From NCBI GenBank assembly GCA_030522415.1, contig CM060131.1:14528703-14592702 (forward strand): a DNA stretch of 64,000 nucleotides. Direction: 5' to 3'. The position numbers and the translations under genes are program-made. This document shows, in pieces, positions 11,670 to 22,729 of the stretch; position 1 is the stretch's first letter; each line of letters begins with the position of its first letter. The stretch is from Channallabes apus (lineage: Eukaryota; Chordata; Actinopteri; Siluriformes; Clariidae). The notes below the pieces were generated by a model. That model did no database searches, was not told where the DNA came from, and saw only the letters and a program-made list of their open reading frames with translations.

Positions 11670-12108
11670 GTCTGGCTAGTCTGTCAATTTATGCTAACAC
11701 GTATTCAGAGAACGATACCCTAAATTTAATTCATTAAAAAAGCAATCAGATCTCTCTGGAAAATCGTTCTAAAAACGTTAAAAAAAAAAAAAAAAAAAAG
11801 GGCCGTAAATTGACGTAAAATCGTGGGCTAAACCGCAAATAACGCCGTGCTTCCTCTCCAAGGGCACTACTTAGGACGTTAAATAAGACGTCAATCAATG
11901 CTACGTAGTCCATTTTTATTTAAAAACAAGGCGTTTGGGATTTAACCGATTTAACGACCTCGCTGAATCAGAGCACATCTACAATACATTACTTCCTTCT
12001 GCAGGAATTTATTAGTCTAAAAAACCCAATGTCGGTAGACATATCTACATAAGTGTACTGGGTTATAACGCTAGATTAACGCCCAAGTTTATAGCTGATA
12101 AGGCTTAC

Positions 12109-12190
12109 CTTTTACCTCTCCAACGACCGTGCTGCTCGAGTGATGCGCTTCAACGCCACACGCGCGTCCTCAAGGTGATCCGCGTTAAGT
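12109..12190 (-). other. pkm: pkm exon 1, non-coding (probable)
   Basis: The minus strand reads a CpG-rich segment ending GAGAGGTAAAAG followed by GTAAGC, a good donor at 12108. It is the only CpG-rich block upstream of the ATG with a suitable donor. The 5' limit is a guess; a second possible donor lies six bases upstream. Confidence 0.55.
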
Positions 12191-12199
12191 TAGTTGGCA

Positions 12200-12510
12200 C
12201 TACTTTATGCCAGAGGACGCGCATGTATTCCTGCGCCAAAAAATAAGGGCGGACAGGTTTGTTCACTCGGGAATTTCTACAATTTAAAATCTAATTAAAA
12301 AAATGACTAATGCAATTTAACTCCATCATAATAAATCTATATAGTGTATGAAATATGGACGACATCAAAAGCTCGAATGAAATACCTCCCTTTAAGTGGA
12401 AAAACAAAATGACGGCGGAAGGTTACATGACCCAAAAAATGAAGGAAGTCAGGTTTTCCGACTTAGCCAATCATAAGACAAGAAGTTAGCACGTTGACGT
12501 GCACGAGCCG
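12200..12510. promoter_or_regulatory. probable pkm promoter region, shared side facing parp6
   Basis: Directly upstream of pkm exon 1. It holds a GC box GGGCGG (12247-12252), an ETS-like GGCGGAAGG near 12413, a CCAAT box (12467-12471, plus orientation) and the near-palindrome CACGTTGACGTG (12490-12501), which contains two opposed ACGTG cores of the HIF/E-box type and a TGACGTG half-CRE. No TATA box was seen at a fixed distance. The ETS and CCAAT motifs could also serve a plus-strand start. Confidence 0.5.
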
Positions 12511-13020
12511 AGCACGCACTAGACAGAAGATGCTGTGCACTGTAAACGCACGCGCACCAGTGCTGAATGCCTTTTTTTTTGTATTTTTATTACAGTCGTT
12601 ATATTTTTGCTGTTTTGTTGTTTATGCAACATTTATGCTCACCTATGCTCAGTATGCATGCATGCTCTATAATTTGCATCACAGTGAAATGTAAATAAAA
12701 ACTATGCAAATTATTAAACCTTTGTGCGCAAGTCGCAATAGCTGCAATACCAACTCATGATTTGAGCATTAAAACGTTTAAAAAAAAAACTGCATTGCAG
12801 ATTGTTCTGGACTGGGGTGGTTAATTCTGATAATCTGTTTCCTTCCAGTTCCAGGTAAACTTCCTGAGTTTACTTATGCCGCCCTCTTGTGTTCGGTTTC
12901 GAAATTGCAGTTGTGTAATCAATTATGTACAGTATACTGTGACTGTGCATTTTTTTTGCATTATTTATTTATTCATTTATTTTTTTAGCACAAGAAAACT
13001 CAGTCACACATTGTCTGTAT

Positions 13021-13048
13021 CGTGTGTGTGTGCGTGTGTGTGTGTGCA
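13021..13048. repeat. (GT)n microsatellite
   Basis: Imperfect GT repeat just outside a SINE fragment. Confidence 0.9.
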
Positions 13049-13061
13049 TGTTTTGGATACA

Positions 13062-13196
13062 TGACTCTGTGAGGAAATCGGTGTACCCAGAGCAAACCCA
13101 CCAAACTCCATGCCCACAGACCCGATGCTAGAATCGAACCCTCGACCCTGAAGGAGGAGTGCATGTTGACAGTAACAATTATACCACTGCGCCGCC
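13062..13196 (-). mobile_element. SINE-A fragment (tRNA-derived)
   Basis: Ends with AATTATACCACTGCGCCGCC, the reverse of the tRNA-like head (box A) seen intact at 45647-46025. It also keeps the reversed box B (GAATCGAACCCTCGACC) and the AAACCCACCAA block. Only the head and middle survive. Confidence 0.75.
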
Positions 13197-13781
13197 TTTC
13201 ACAAGTACACACCTTTAAAAAAAATAAAATAAAAGTATGTGATGACGTGCAAAACATACTGTAAAGGCTACAGAGACTATATACATTCCAGTGTGACTCA
13301 ATGTATATGAAACAAATGCTTGATTAACTGAGGCTTAGATCAAGGTGAGACATATTCCAGATTTATTGCACACTTTAAAATTTCAAACAGCTTAATTATA
13401 ATGAGGTAACTGCCCAACTTGGTAGCTGCTGGTACATGTATTATTACTATAATATTACCATAAACAATGTAGCAGTGTTTTGCGAAAGGCTTGTTTTTTT
13501 TGCAGATAAAAGCATGTGGAAACACTCACATGCTTGCTCCGACTGTCTCACTGTTGCTGCTGCTGTTCCCACTGCCCATTCTGTGCCGTCCTTAGCCGAG
13601 GTCATTCTCACTAGTCAGCTTGTGTGAATCTTACCTGAGCCTTCACACTGTCACTGCAATCCAATAATCCCACTCTATCAGTGCCTGTCAGTCTGCATTA
13701 TAATCTGAAAGTCAGTCCTACTGCATGCCCTCTGCAAATGAAAAACACAAAGAATACTGTTTGTATATATATATATATATA

Positions 13782-14791
13782 TAGTGGTGTCAAAAGTATT
13801 CACATTCATTACTTGAGTAGAAGTATAGATACTAGGGTTTAAAAAGACTTCTTTAGAAGTTGAAGTATCAACCCAAGCTTTTTACTTAAGTAAAAGTGTA
13901 AAAATTACTGGTTTCAAAACTACTTAAAGTATAAAAGTAAAAGTAACGTAAGGGGGGGGGGGAGAATTAAGGATAAAAGTTTAGGCTGTGCCACAGGTCT
14001 ATATACTACTGTACACTAACACCTCATAAAAAAAAAAGAAAAATGTGTTGTTATTTTTTGTTGTATTTTTTTAACCGCCATAGTGATTTGGGATACTGTA
14101 TATGGCAATTGAAAAAGAATAAATTTTAGTACAATGCAAATACATTAAAGAACCATATATATGTGTACTACTGAGCATTAACATGTTTTATGGAGAAGAA
14201 GATATGATAACTAGTTGTCTATAAGTATTTAAATGGTGCAAAAGTTCCAACTTCAGAGGCATGTCATCAGTAACCTTTATTGGAATGTAAAAGTACATCC
14301 AAGCTTAGCTGCAGGAATCTGTGAGGGCAACATACAAGAAAATTAGTGTACCCAGGGCAGGCTTAGTAACAATTACCCCTGTATGGTTGTCTACAATAAA
14401 CATTAGTGCTGTCAGAATGAATGATTAATCCAAGTAATTTAAATAAATATATATATTAAATTGTGCAGGTGCGATGGATCGCGTACCAACCAATAGGGTG
14501 TCGGAATGGTACTGTGTGTTTATACTTCTCATCCAACCACAATCAAATTCGCTCCATCCGGATGGCGCTATTTTTTATAATTTTTTTGAATGACAAGATG
14601 AAATAAAATAGGAGTAACGAGGCTATTTTTTAAAATGTAAGGAGTAGAAAGTACAGATAATTGCGTGAAAATGTAAGGAGTAGAAGTAAAAAGTCGGCTG
14701 AAAAATAATTACTCCAGTAAAGTATAGATACCCAAAATTTCTACTTAAGTAAGGTAACGAAGTATTTGTACTTCGTTACTTGACACCTACA
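13782..14791. mobile_element. non-autonomous hAT-type element
   Basis: The left end TAGTGGTGTCAAAAGTATTC and the right end TTCGTTACTTGACACCTACA are imperfect inverted repeats, and the subterminal blocks (ACTTGAGTAGAAGTATAGAT and others) match the copy at 57854-58369. It was inserted in a (TA)n tract, so the duplicated target cannot be defined. No transposase frame. About 1 kb, twice the length of the other copy. Confidence 0.8.
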
Positions 14792-14831
14792 TACATATAC
14801 ACATGATATATATATAAGTATAATTTACAGC

Positions 14832-15300
14832 AGCAGCATGGTGGTATACTGTAGCACTGTGGCATCACACCTATAGGGTGTAGGGTTCGATTCCTACCTC
14901 GGGTCTGTGTGCATGGAGTTTGCATGTTCTCCTCATGCCGGGTGGGTTTCCTCTGGGTACTCCCGGTTTCCTCCCACTGCCCAAAGACATGCAGATTAGG
15001 CTAACTGGCATTCCCAAATTGCCCATAGTGTGTGATTGTGTGTGCTTGTGTTCCTTGTGAAGGACTGGCACAATACGCAGTGCCAAAAGTCTCCTGGTAC
15101 GCTCCAGGCTTCTTGCTACCCTGTACAAATTGTGCGGTATAGACGATAAAGCGGTATAGACGATAAAGCGGTATAGACGATGAGTGAGTAAATGAGTAAG
15201 TGAGTGAGTGTGTGTCTGTGGGCCCTGCCCCTCTAGGCCTCCCACAACCCTGTACAGGATAAGTGGTATAGAGAATGAGTGTGTAAGCGAGAGCAAGTAT
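14832..15300 (+). mobile_element. SINE-A copy, diverged
   Basis: The body matches the family copy at 45647-46025 (GCATGGAGTTTGCATGTTCT, GGTTTCCTCCCACTGCC, AAAGACATGCAGATTAGGCT) and ends in a GTGAGTGAG-type tail. It carries an extra internal GCGGTATAGACGATAAA tandem of three units at 15133-15182. Confidence 0.8.
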
Positions 15301-15307
15301 ACATCAG

Positions 15308-15499
15308 GGCTGTTCAAATCCAGTCCTACGGTGCCAGTGTTCAGCACAGTTTCTAAGTCAAAAAACACTTAAATACACCCACCAAACATGGCAATTAACT
15401 GGGAATGAACAAATTAGATAAATAATTTTAGGAGGAAAAAAAATCAGCAAACAGTGTTGGACACTGGCGTTCCAGTGGACTCCATTTGAACAGTTCTGG
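15308..15499. mobile_element. short palindromic MITE-like repeat
   Basis: Starts GGCTGTTCAAATCCAGTCC and ends GGACTCCATTTGAACAGTTC, imperfect inverted ends about 190 bp apart with no coding frame. Superfamily not identifiable. Confidence 0.5.
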
Positions 15500-15559
15500 C
15501 AGACATTTTCATAAAAGGAAAATTGTCTATGGATCCAGACTTATGGGACACCCTGTATA

Positions 15560-15880
15560 CACCAATCAGCCATAATACTCACACCACCTACCGAATATTG
15601 TTTAGGTCCCATGTTACATGTTACAATGTTAGCAATAAATGAAGTCTTGTAAGTCGTGATGTGGGGCCTCTAGGAATTGAACTTGTTTGTCCAGAACAAC
15701 CCACAGATGCTCAATTGGATTTTGGAGTTCTGCGGAATTTGGAGGCCACTTGTCATATTTTTTAACCATTTTTGAAGTGAGACAGTGTGCAATATCCTGC
15801 TTGAAGAGGCCACTTCCATTAGGAATACTGTTGACATGAAGCGGTGTCCTTGCCCTGGTTTTCTCACATCTCACACAACT
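15560..15880 (-). pseudogene. Tc1-like transposase relic, C-terminal part
   Basis: The minus frame 15874-15629 keeps FKQDIAHCLTSKMVKK, then KWPPNSAELQNPIEHLWVVL and APHHDLQDFI: the second Asp region and the NPIEHLW catalytic-Glu region of Tc1 transposases. The N-terminal DNA-binding part and first Asp are absent. Decayed and non-functional. Confidence 0.8.
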
Positions 15881-15996
15881 AGTGTGTCAGTAGACAGATG
15901 ATCTACCAAGAGTGTGTGTATGTGCTTGGTTACCTGCAGTGAACTGAAGTCCAATTCATAGTGTGTACTGTATATACACCTGAAAATCTTTTTCCT

Positions 15997-16570
15997 ACAG
16001 AGTGGGTGAAAAGTAATTATTCATTAAAAGTTGGTAATAAAGTCCATAATTCTAATACAAATTTATTGGAACAAATTGTGCATGTACTTTATTACATAGG
16101 AAAATGAAAGCAAATCTTTACATTTCTACATAGGGACAGGTGGCATCAACCAGTTTCCTCAAATGGCCGGGGACGGATTGCACAGTCTTCTGAAGGAAGT
16201 CGTTTGGGATATTGCTTAATTCTTTCACTTGTGTAAAGCTGCTTTGAGACAATGTCAATTGTTAAAAGCACTATACAAATAAAATTGAATTGAATTGAAT
16301 TGCTGAGAATCTTCTGAATCTGTGTCTCCAAGACCCCCACCTCCTCCTTTGCATAGCCCCACTGGAAAAATCACATGATTTGAAATCTGGATGATGTGAG
16401 ATCTGGACTTCTGGGAGACCATTCATGAGGTCCCAGCCAACGTCCTTGTCTCACCATGCACGCACAGTAAGAGTGAAATGTGTTGGTGCACCATGGAGTG
16501 GTGCTCCAGTGATACTACAAGTTCTAGAGCCATTAAATATTGCCTAGTTAATTTTCACCCACCCTGTATA
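15997..16570. mobile_element. mariner-like relic with degenerate terminal inverted repeats
   Basis: The left end GAGTGGGTGAAAAGTAATTA and the right end GTTAATTTTCACCCACCCTG are inverted relative to each other, about 570 bp apart. No intact frame. A short fragment of the dispersed repeat seen at 23095-23660 (AAAGCTGCTTTGAGACAATG and a GAATT tail) is inserted at about 16213-16302. Confidence 0.65.
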
Positions 16571-16643
16571 TGTCTACATGTTGATATAAATTATCTTAAC
16601 AGACATGCATGTAATTTTCCTTTATGACCCTACTGTATATCTA

Positions 16644-17932
16644 CAGGTCCTTCTCAAAAAATTAGCATATTGTGATAAAGTTATCATTATTTTCTGTAAT
16701 GTACTGATAAACATTAGACTTTCATATATTTTAGATTCATTACACACAACTGAAGTAGTTCAAGCCTTTTATTGTTTTAATATTGATGATTGTGGGATAC
16801 AGCTCATGAAAACCCCAAATCCCTATCTCAAAAAAGTAGCATATTTCATCCGACCAATAAAAGAAAAGTGTTTTTAATACAAAAAAGTCAACCTTCATAT
16901 AATTATGTTCAGTTCTGCACTCAATACTTGGTCGGGAATCCTTTTGCAGATTCTTGTGTCTTGTGTCTCTCAACTTTCTCTTCACAATATCCCACAGATT
17001 CTCTATGGGGTTCAGGTCAGGAGAGTTGGCAGGCCAATTGAGCACAGTAATACCATGGTCAGTAAACCATTTACCAGTGGTTTTGGCACTGTGAGCAGGT
17101 GCCAGGTCGTGCTGAAAAATTAAATCTTCATCTTCATAAAGCTTTTCAGCAGATGGAAGCATGAAGTGCTCCAAAATCTCCTGATAGCTAGCTGCATTGA
17201 CCCTGCCCTTGATAAAACACAGTGGACCAACACCCGCAGCTGACATGGCACCCCAGACCATCACTGACTGTGGGTACTTGACACTGGACTTCAGGCATTT
17301 TGGCATTTCCCTCTCCCCAGTCTTCCTCCAGACTCTGGCACCTTGATTTCCGAATGACAAGCAAAATTTGCAACCTGTAGCCCATTTCCTGCACACGCCT
17401 GTACACGGTGGCTCTGGATGTTTCTACTCCAGACTCAGTCCACTGCTTCCGCAGGTCCCCCAAGGTCTGGAATCGGTCCTTCTCCACAATCTTCCTCAGG
17501 GCCCGGTCACCTCTTCTCGTTGTGCAGCGTTTTCTGCCACACTTTTTCCTTCCCACAGAGGTGCCTTGATACAGCACTCTGGGAACAGCCTATTCGTTCA
17601 GAAATGTCTTTCTGTGTCTTACCCTCTTGCTTGAGGGTGTCAATGATGGCCTTCTGGACAGCAATCAGGTCAGCAGTCTTACTCATGATTGCGGTTTTGA
17701 GTAATGAACCAGGCTGGGAGTTTTTAAAAGCCTCAGGAATCTTTTGCAGGTGTTTAGAGTTAATTAGTTGATTCAGATGATACTGTATTCATCAATATTA
17801 AAACAATAAAAGGCTTGAACTACTTCAGTTGTGTGTAATGAATCTAAAAAATAGGAAATTCTAATGTTTCTCAGTACATTACAGAAAATAATGAACTTTA
17901 TCACAATATGCTAATTTTTGGAGAAGGACCTG
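16644..17932 (-). mobile_element. Tc1 element with intact ends and defective transposase
   Basis: 1289 bp between TA target duplications, starting CAGGTCCTTCTCAAAAAATT and ending in the reverse complement. The inverted repeats are long (about 200 bp) and still nearly identical, including the inner ends around AGGCTTGAACTACTTCAGTT. The transposase is on the minus strand, about 17685 to 16870, with frameshifts and an internal loss. Good ends suggest a fairly recent insertion that could still be moved by a transposase supplied from another copy. Confidence 0.92.
16870..17685 (-). pseudogene. Tc1 transposase, frameshifted and internally deleted
   Basis: The start near 17685 reads MSKTADLIAVQKAIIDTLKQ followed by a helix-turn-helix with ISERIGCSQSAVSRHL. 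A frameshift follows, then the second DNA-binding half (ALRKIVEKDRFQTLGDLRK), then the catalytic half (SVMVWGAMSAAGVGPLCFIK, LIFQHDLAPAHSAKTT, NWPANSPDLNPIENLW). Between VQEMGYRLQ and FCLSFGNQGARVW the segment that normally holds the first catalytic Asp (SDES) is missing, about 40 residues. The DDE triad is therefore incomplete. Confidence 0.88.
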
Positions 17933-18414
17933 TATAGTGTGGTGGAAATTCTGAAAACATTATAAAGGCAAGTAATTCAAACAGTGGGTAAGAGCAAAGT
18001 AACAAAGGTTTTATTTAAACTTCTGCAGAAGGACCAGTCTCATACAGCAAACAATTGCAGCATGGAGAAAGGTGATCTCTATCTGACTGCTGTCCCATTC
18101 TATACACAAACATCTCTGCTTACATAATCAATGCCCTGTACATGAAGTTCCTACATTCAAACTCACGACTCTTTATCTGACCCAGACCAGATGTCCTCGC
18201 CTTATCATTTATTCAGAAGCAACTATAATCAGTTTCTGGTCTATTCTCGGCCTTGTCTTTCTATGTTCCATCAGACAGGTTTAAAGTCTACGTGGCATAT
18301 TTACTGTACTACAAAGATCAGAATTAATACATGATTAAACTGTGATTTTTCCATTACAATAGATAAATAGATACTGAAGATAGATACATCCATCCAGGAA
18401 CCTGTAGTCCAATT

Positions 18415-18605
18415 AGGGATCGTGGAGGTCAATGGTGTCTACCATTGTATTTATTTCCATTCAACATTCACACATGCATTCATGCAATTTGTCTTTGGAC
18501 TGTGGGAGGAAACCAGAGTACCCAGAGGAAACCCAACATGGGGAGAACATGCCATCTCCATGCACACATATTCTGAGGCAGGAATTGAATCTGGACCCTA
18601 GAGGG
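18415..18605 (-). mobile_element. SINE-A fragment
   Basis: Contains the reversed family blocks TTTGGACTGTGGGAGGAAAC, CAGAGTACCCAGAGGAAACC and GGCAGGAATTGAATCTGGACC (reversed box B). Head and tail are missing. Confidence 0.75.
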
Positions 18606-18769
18606 AGATAGACATATAGTCATTTTCAGTTTTGTTAAGTATGCAAATGTTAATTTATTAGCATTTAAGTACCCATACATACATTTGGAAGGTATGAGTA
18701 ATCTGTATTATTTAAGAGAGAGAGAGAGAAGGAGGGAGGGAGGGAGAGAATCCCCATCACCCCCCACAC

Positions 18770-19400
18770 CCCCACTATTTTCCCTCAGCCTGCAGAGCCA
18801 GTCAGCTGTAGATCACATGATCCTTGCGCCTGGGTTCTTCTACGCATGCTCATCCTGTTCTGTGTTGTCAGGCAAAGAATAAGCCAGCACTAGGAGCAGA
18901 GATCTGCAACAGATAAACACACACACACACATTTAAACACACGTTTGGAGCAAGCCAGAAAGAGGGAATCGAAATCAAAACAGCATGGAAATGGAGATTA
19001 CTTTACATTTTGCCTAGACATTCTAAACCAAGGAAAAGAGAGAAGGAGGAGGAGGAGGAGGAGGAGGAAGAGGAGTGGGCATCACTGAAGGAAAGACCAC
19101 TGAAGGAGATTGAGGGATTGCAGTGAGCTGGTCCCTCCATCTTTTTTTTAGTGAAGGTAAGAGATACAGGGATGAAAGAGGATGAGAGAAGGATGGGGGA
19201 GGGGTGGCTTTGCCAGCATCCCTCATGTGATATACGGTGTGTATCGGTATGTGATGTAAACCTGTCAGAGGTGTGTGAGGAGAGCTGATGGTGTGTCAAG
19301 GACATGGCGGAGGCAGAAGGACAGGTTGCTGTAGAATTAGGTGAATGAACTGAACAGGATCATGATCTGTGCGGATCTGTTGATGCGACTCTGAATCAAG
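18770..19400 (+). other. non-repetitive stretch, candidate parp6 first exon(s)
   Basis: Apart from a (GGA)n run (19043-19075), this is single-copy-looking sequence among repeats. It has a strong donor, GTGAAG/GTAAGA after 19156, and two ATGs that could join in frame to the parp6 exon at 22652: ATG at 19288-19290 directly followed by GTGTGT, and ATG at 19304 (good context, GACATGG) reading MAEAEGQ before a weak GTTGCT donor. Both donors are poor, so the start is unproven. Confidence 0.35.
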
Positions 19401-19799
19401 CCTCTCTCTTCTGTTTTTTATATTTAAAATGACACACAAATATGACGGAGGGATAACAAAAGACAGAGAGAATAATTGAGCATTTTAATTACCAGAATGA
19501 TGAAAAAAGTGAAAATCTATTAGTTTTGCCTCGCTTGTGATCACTATGTCAAACACTGTACTGTCTGTGTTCTATACAGTATATCTTGCTACGTAATAAC
19601 GCCTTTCCTTTTATTGTCCTAATCTAAATGTTGCCTTTGGAATAAATCAGAAATCAGTTCTGATAATAAACAGTCATATTGGCCTGGAGTACAAAATAGA
19701 GAACATTCTAACATGATACAGAATAGATATAGAATATACAGATTATTATATTATTATATTAATAATTAGATATAGAATATACATGGATATTAGATAGGA

Positions 19800-20035
19800 G
19801 CTTATTTTATAGGAACTTAGTGCACAAGGCAGGGTACAACCTGTATTGGGTGCCAACTCATCACAAGAGCAATAAACACACACACACACAAGCACACAGT
19901 CATGCGCTAAGGAATACCAGTCAGCCTACACTGCATGTCTTTGGCAGGGTGACTACATGCCAATCCATCACAAAACGTGCTCACGCACGCACACACACGC
20001 ACACATCTCACCCACACACTCCGCCATGATTCATG
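19800..20035 (-). mobile_element. SINE-A tail fragments
   Basis: Two short stretches (GGGTGCCAACTCATCACAAG and GGGTGACTACATGCCAATCC, each followed by CA-rich repeats) resemble the 3' half of the SINE-A family in reverse. Strongly diverged. Confidence 0.5.
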
Positions 20036-20624
20036 AAACAGTTACACAAGCCAGAAACGGTTGTTGCTAAGATACGCGGCAAGGTGCCTAGTCGATGATT
20101 AAGCAAAGACAGGGATGGAGAGTGATTACAAAGTGGTGTTATTAAGCAATACACAGAAGACGGGTTCAGTCCTGAAATGTTGCTCATGCAACGATGAATC
20201 AACTGCAATTCAAACGAGATACATTTTTTTCTAGAATAACAAACGCACTGTCATCTGTTGCTATTTTTGGCTTTCTTTGCTTTACAATGTTTTTCTCCTC
20301 CTCCTCCTCCACAGTCCTCCATACAAAAGCCACAGAGCCGTAAGCAGTATACTCGGATGCCTTTGGGGTGTTTCATGTGAAATGGATGAGAACAGCGCAA
20401 ACCTGTCAGAGTTTCATCTCTAAATGACTGATCCAATGGTAAAACTGCATCTTTAATAAGCTCTGAGTTGGTCATTTGTGTGTGAAGAGAACAAGACAAC
20501 TGACAAGGACATGTTAATCGTAATGTCTCCTGAGGTTTCCTGAGGGTGACACAGAAAAGCGTTTGCTCTGTTGTCAATCAGGAGATCAAGGGATCAGATA
20601 CTAATGATGCAACAGCCATATGTA

Positions 20625-21013
20625 ACAGTGATGGTTAAAAGTCTTGAGACAAAAGTGAACTCTCAATTTTTTTTTTTTTTTTTACATAATTATAATCATG
20701 ATAATAAGAAAATAAACGAAATGAAATTGCACTAAAACATGCAATATTTAGTATGAAGTCCTTCATTCTGTAAAACCTGCTGGATCCGGCTGGGTACAGC
20801 ATCAAAGAAAACCTTTACGGTACTTTGGTGTCACTTACTCAGCTCATGATGGCTTGATTGATTCCAGAAATACAGAAGTTTCTTGACTGCCACGGACTTA
20901 TTCACCATTGTCCAACAGTTGTCTATTGGGTTTAGGTCTGGAGTTGACCCAGGCCATGTCTCCGGAAGGTCAATACCATCATCACTAGTTTTTCCAGTTA
21001 ATTTGCATGACAT
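20625..21013 (-). pseudogene. Tc1-like transposase relic
   Basis: The minus frame 21013-20831 ends with LPETWPGSTPDLNPIDNCWT, the SPDLNPIENLW catalytic-Glu region of Tc1 transposases with changes. Flanking TTAAAAGTCTTGAGACAAAA resembles a Tc1 terminal repeat. No other domain is readable. Confidence 0.7.
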
Positions 21014-21016
21014 GCC

Positions 21017-21185
21017 AGGCTTGTGGCCTGATATGGTTAAGGATCTGTGTTACTGACCGGAAGGTCCTGGGTTCAAGCCCCTGCACCAAGTTGCCACTGT
21101 TGAGCCTTTGAGCAAGGCCTTTAACCCTATCTGCTCCAGGGGGCGCTGTATCCTGGCTGGCCCTGCCCTGAACTTCCTAACTGGG
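21017..21185 (+). mobile_element. SINE-B fragment
   Basis: Keeps GGGTTCAAGCCCCTGCACC (box B region), AAGTTGCCACTGTTGAGCCT and TTGAGCAAGGCCTTTAACCC of the SINE-B family seen at 39278-39475. Ends in TGGGATT and an A run. Confidence 0.75.
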
Positions 21186-21691
21186 ATTAAAAAAAAAACA
21201 TTATTTATTTGTGCTGTAATGGTAAATGTGACAAGTAACTGAATATTAATCTCGAAGTAATTAGTGAAAACACCTATTTTGTGCGCAGAACTGTGTGTTC
21301 TAAAGAAAAATATGGTCTTAGGCAATTACAGCAGGTGCTAATATAAAAGTCATTGCTACGGATTGGAAAGATTTCACACAACAATTTGCAGACAATGCTT
21401 AAACAATGATACAGTTCTGATATTAAAAGTTCATGCTTATTAGTTATGGTTTGTCCTACACTTGTTGTATGTGTACAAAATTGCCTATAGCTGTCTTCTC
21501 CAATAAATCAGTCATGCTTCTGTTAAGTGTTTACGATGGAGAGAATCACAGTTTAGTGATAGTGTGTTGCCACATGGTGCCTAAACTGCAGGATAAGTTT
21601 TGTATAAGTTTTGTCCAACTAGACAGCAGCATCTCTTAAATTAATAAACACAACTTTGATTATTTTGTCCTGAAGAAATAAATACACACAC

Positions 21692-22500
21692 TCTATAGCC
21701 AAAAGTTTCTGGACACCTGATAATCACACAGAGACAGAATGTGATTTCTGAATATTCAATTTCAGATTAAGTCAATGTGTAATATTTTATGAAGGCTGTT
21801 CAAGTCAATCCAGGATTTGTGAAAACATTTCTTGTGACTTTTCACATTTCTTGTGAAAGAAGAGCTTACTGTAGATCCCTGAATGATGTTCCCTACCAAG
21901 GTGGCTTGGAGCCCACTTATAGTAAGTCGAACGCCTAATCCATAAAAATCGACAGTTGTCACCAGCTTGCGTAGAGTTGCGTCTGTTTGTGGGAACTGTA
22001 CACACAATAATTCATCACCACGTGCACATTACAGGAACTCGGCTGTGAGTTATGCCACATCTCCCTGTACTGTCCTGACCTCAGTGAGTGTGATTTTCAC
22101 ATGTTTGTGCCATTAGGGCTTCCTGGCAGTCCGATCATGATTCCAGAGCGCTGAAAAAACTTTTCATCTAGTTGGTATCCAACCAGGGTAGCAGGGGGTT
22201 ATATAGAGAAAATTTATTTTCTATTGTTTTCTAATTAAAAGTCCTAGTTTGACTTGAACTGGAAAGGCTCCTAAATTTTGGACTGTGGCTCTGGGAATTT
22301 GTGGTCATTCATCCACTAAAGCATTAATGAATTCAGTCTGTTGTATCAGCTGATCAGGCCTGGGAGGCTCCAGTTTATCCTAAAGGGGTTATTAGGGTTG
22401 AGGTCAAAATTGCGTTTCAAAATTTGTTAGAACTTTTTTGGGAATACATACAATATGGTGTGTGCTGGTCAGGTGTCCACAAACCTTTGACAATTTAATG
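21692..22500. mobile_element. Tc1-type repeat interrupted by a mariner relic
   Basis: The left end, ATAGCCAAAAGTTTCTGGAC, and the right end, GGTCAGGTGTCCACAAACC, are those of the family at 43240-43630. The interior is replaced by a mariner relic at 21790-22265, itself with inverted ends (GGCTGTTCAAGTCAATCCAG and the reverse of CTAGTTTGACTTGAACTGG). Confidence 0.65.
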
Positions 22501-22651
22501 AAGCTCATAGTTCAGCATTTTTTTTGTGTGTGTGTATAGTTTGTTGTTTTTCTTTTTGTCACATTCACACATTGACATAAATTTCTAATGTTGGTTAAGT
22601 TACTAAGATGTTACAAATGTGTCCTGAAACCAACAACATTTTTTTAAGCAG

Positions 22652-22729
22652 GACATCAAGGGCCAGTGTTGGACGGATGAGGAATCAGATGGAGAGAATG
22701 AGCCTGAACAATTCCTCTATGGAATTCAG
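22652..22729 (+). CDS. parp6: parp6 first resolved coding exon
   Basis: 78 nt, phase 0 at both ends: [20 protein letters not shown] then FLYGIQ. Human PARP6 starts MDIKG, so the Met must come from an upstream exon ending near an ATG. There is no in-frame ATG directly upstream of the CAG acceptor. Confidence 0.95.

Larger units (their letters stand above)
5925..12108 (-). other. pkm: pkm intron 1
   Basis: No coding exon or conserved protein segment seen. It holds poly-A runs (6484-6513 and about 6876-6899), an (AT)n tract (8554-8576), purine runs near 9818-9837, and otherwise single-copy-looking sequence. The last 500 bases, toward exon 1, become CpG-richer and carry a palindromic NRF1-type motif. 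Confidence 0.75.

Noticed and set aside
14871..15368. 165-codon minus-strand frame
   Set aside because: Runs through a SINE-A copy; frames in this SINE recur at 25141 and 45740 because the family lacks stops on some phases.
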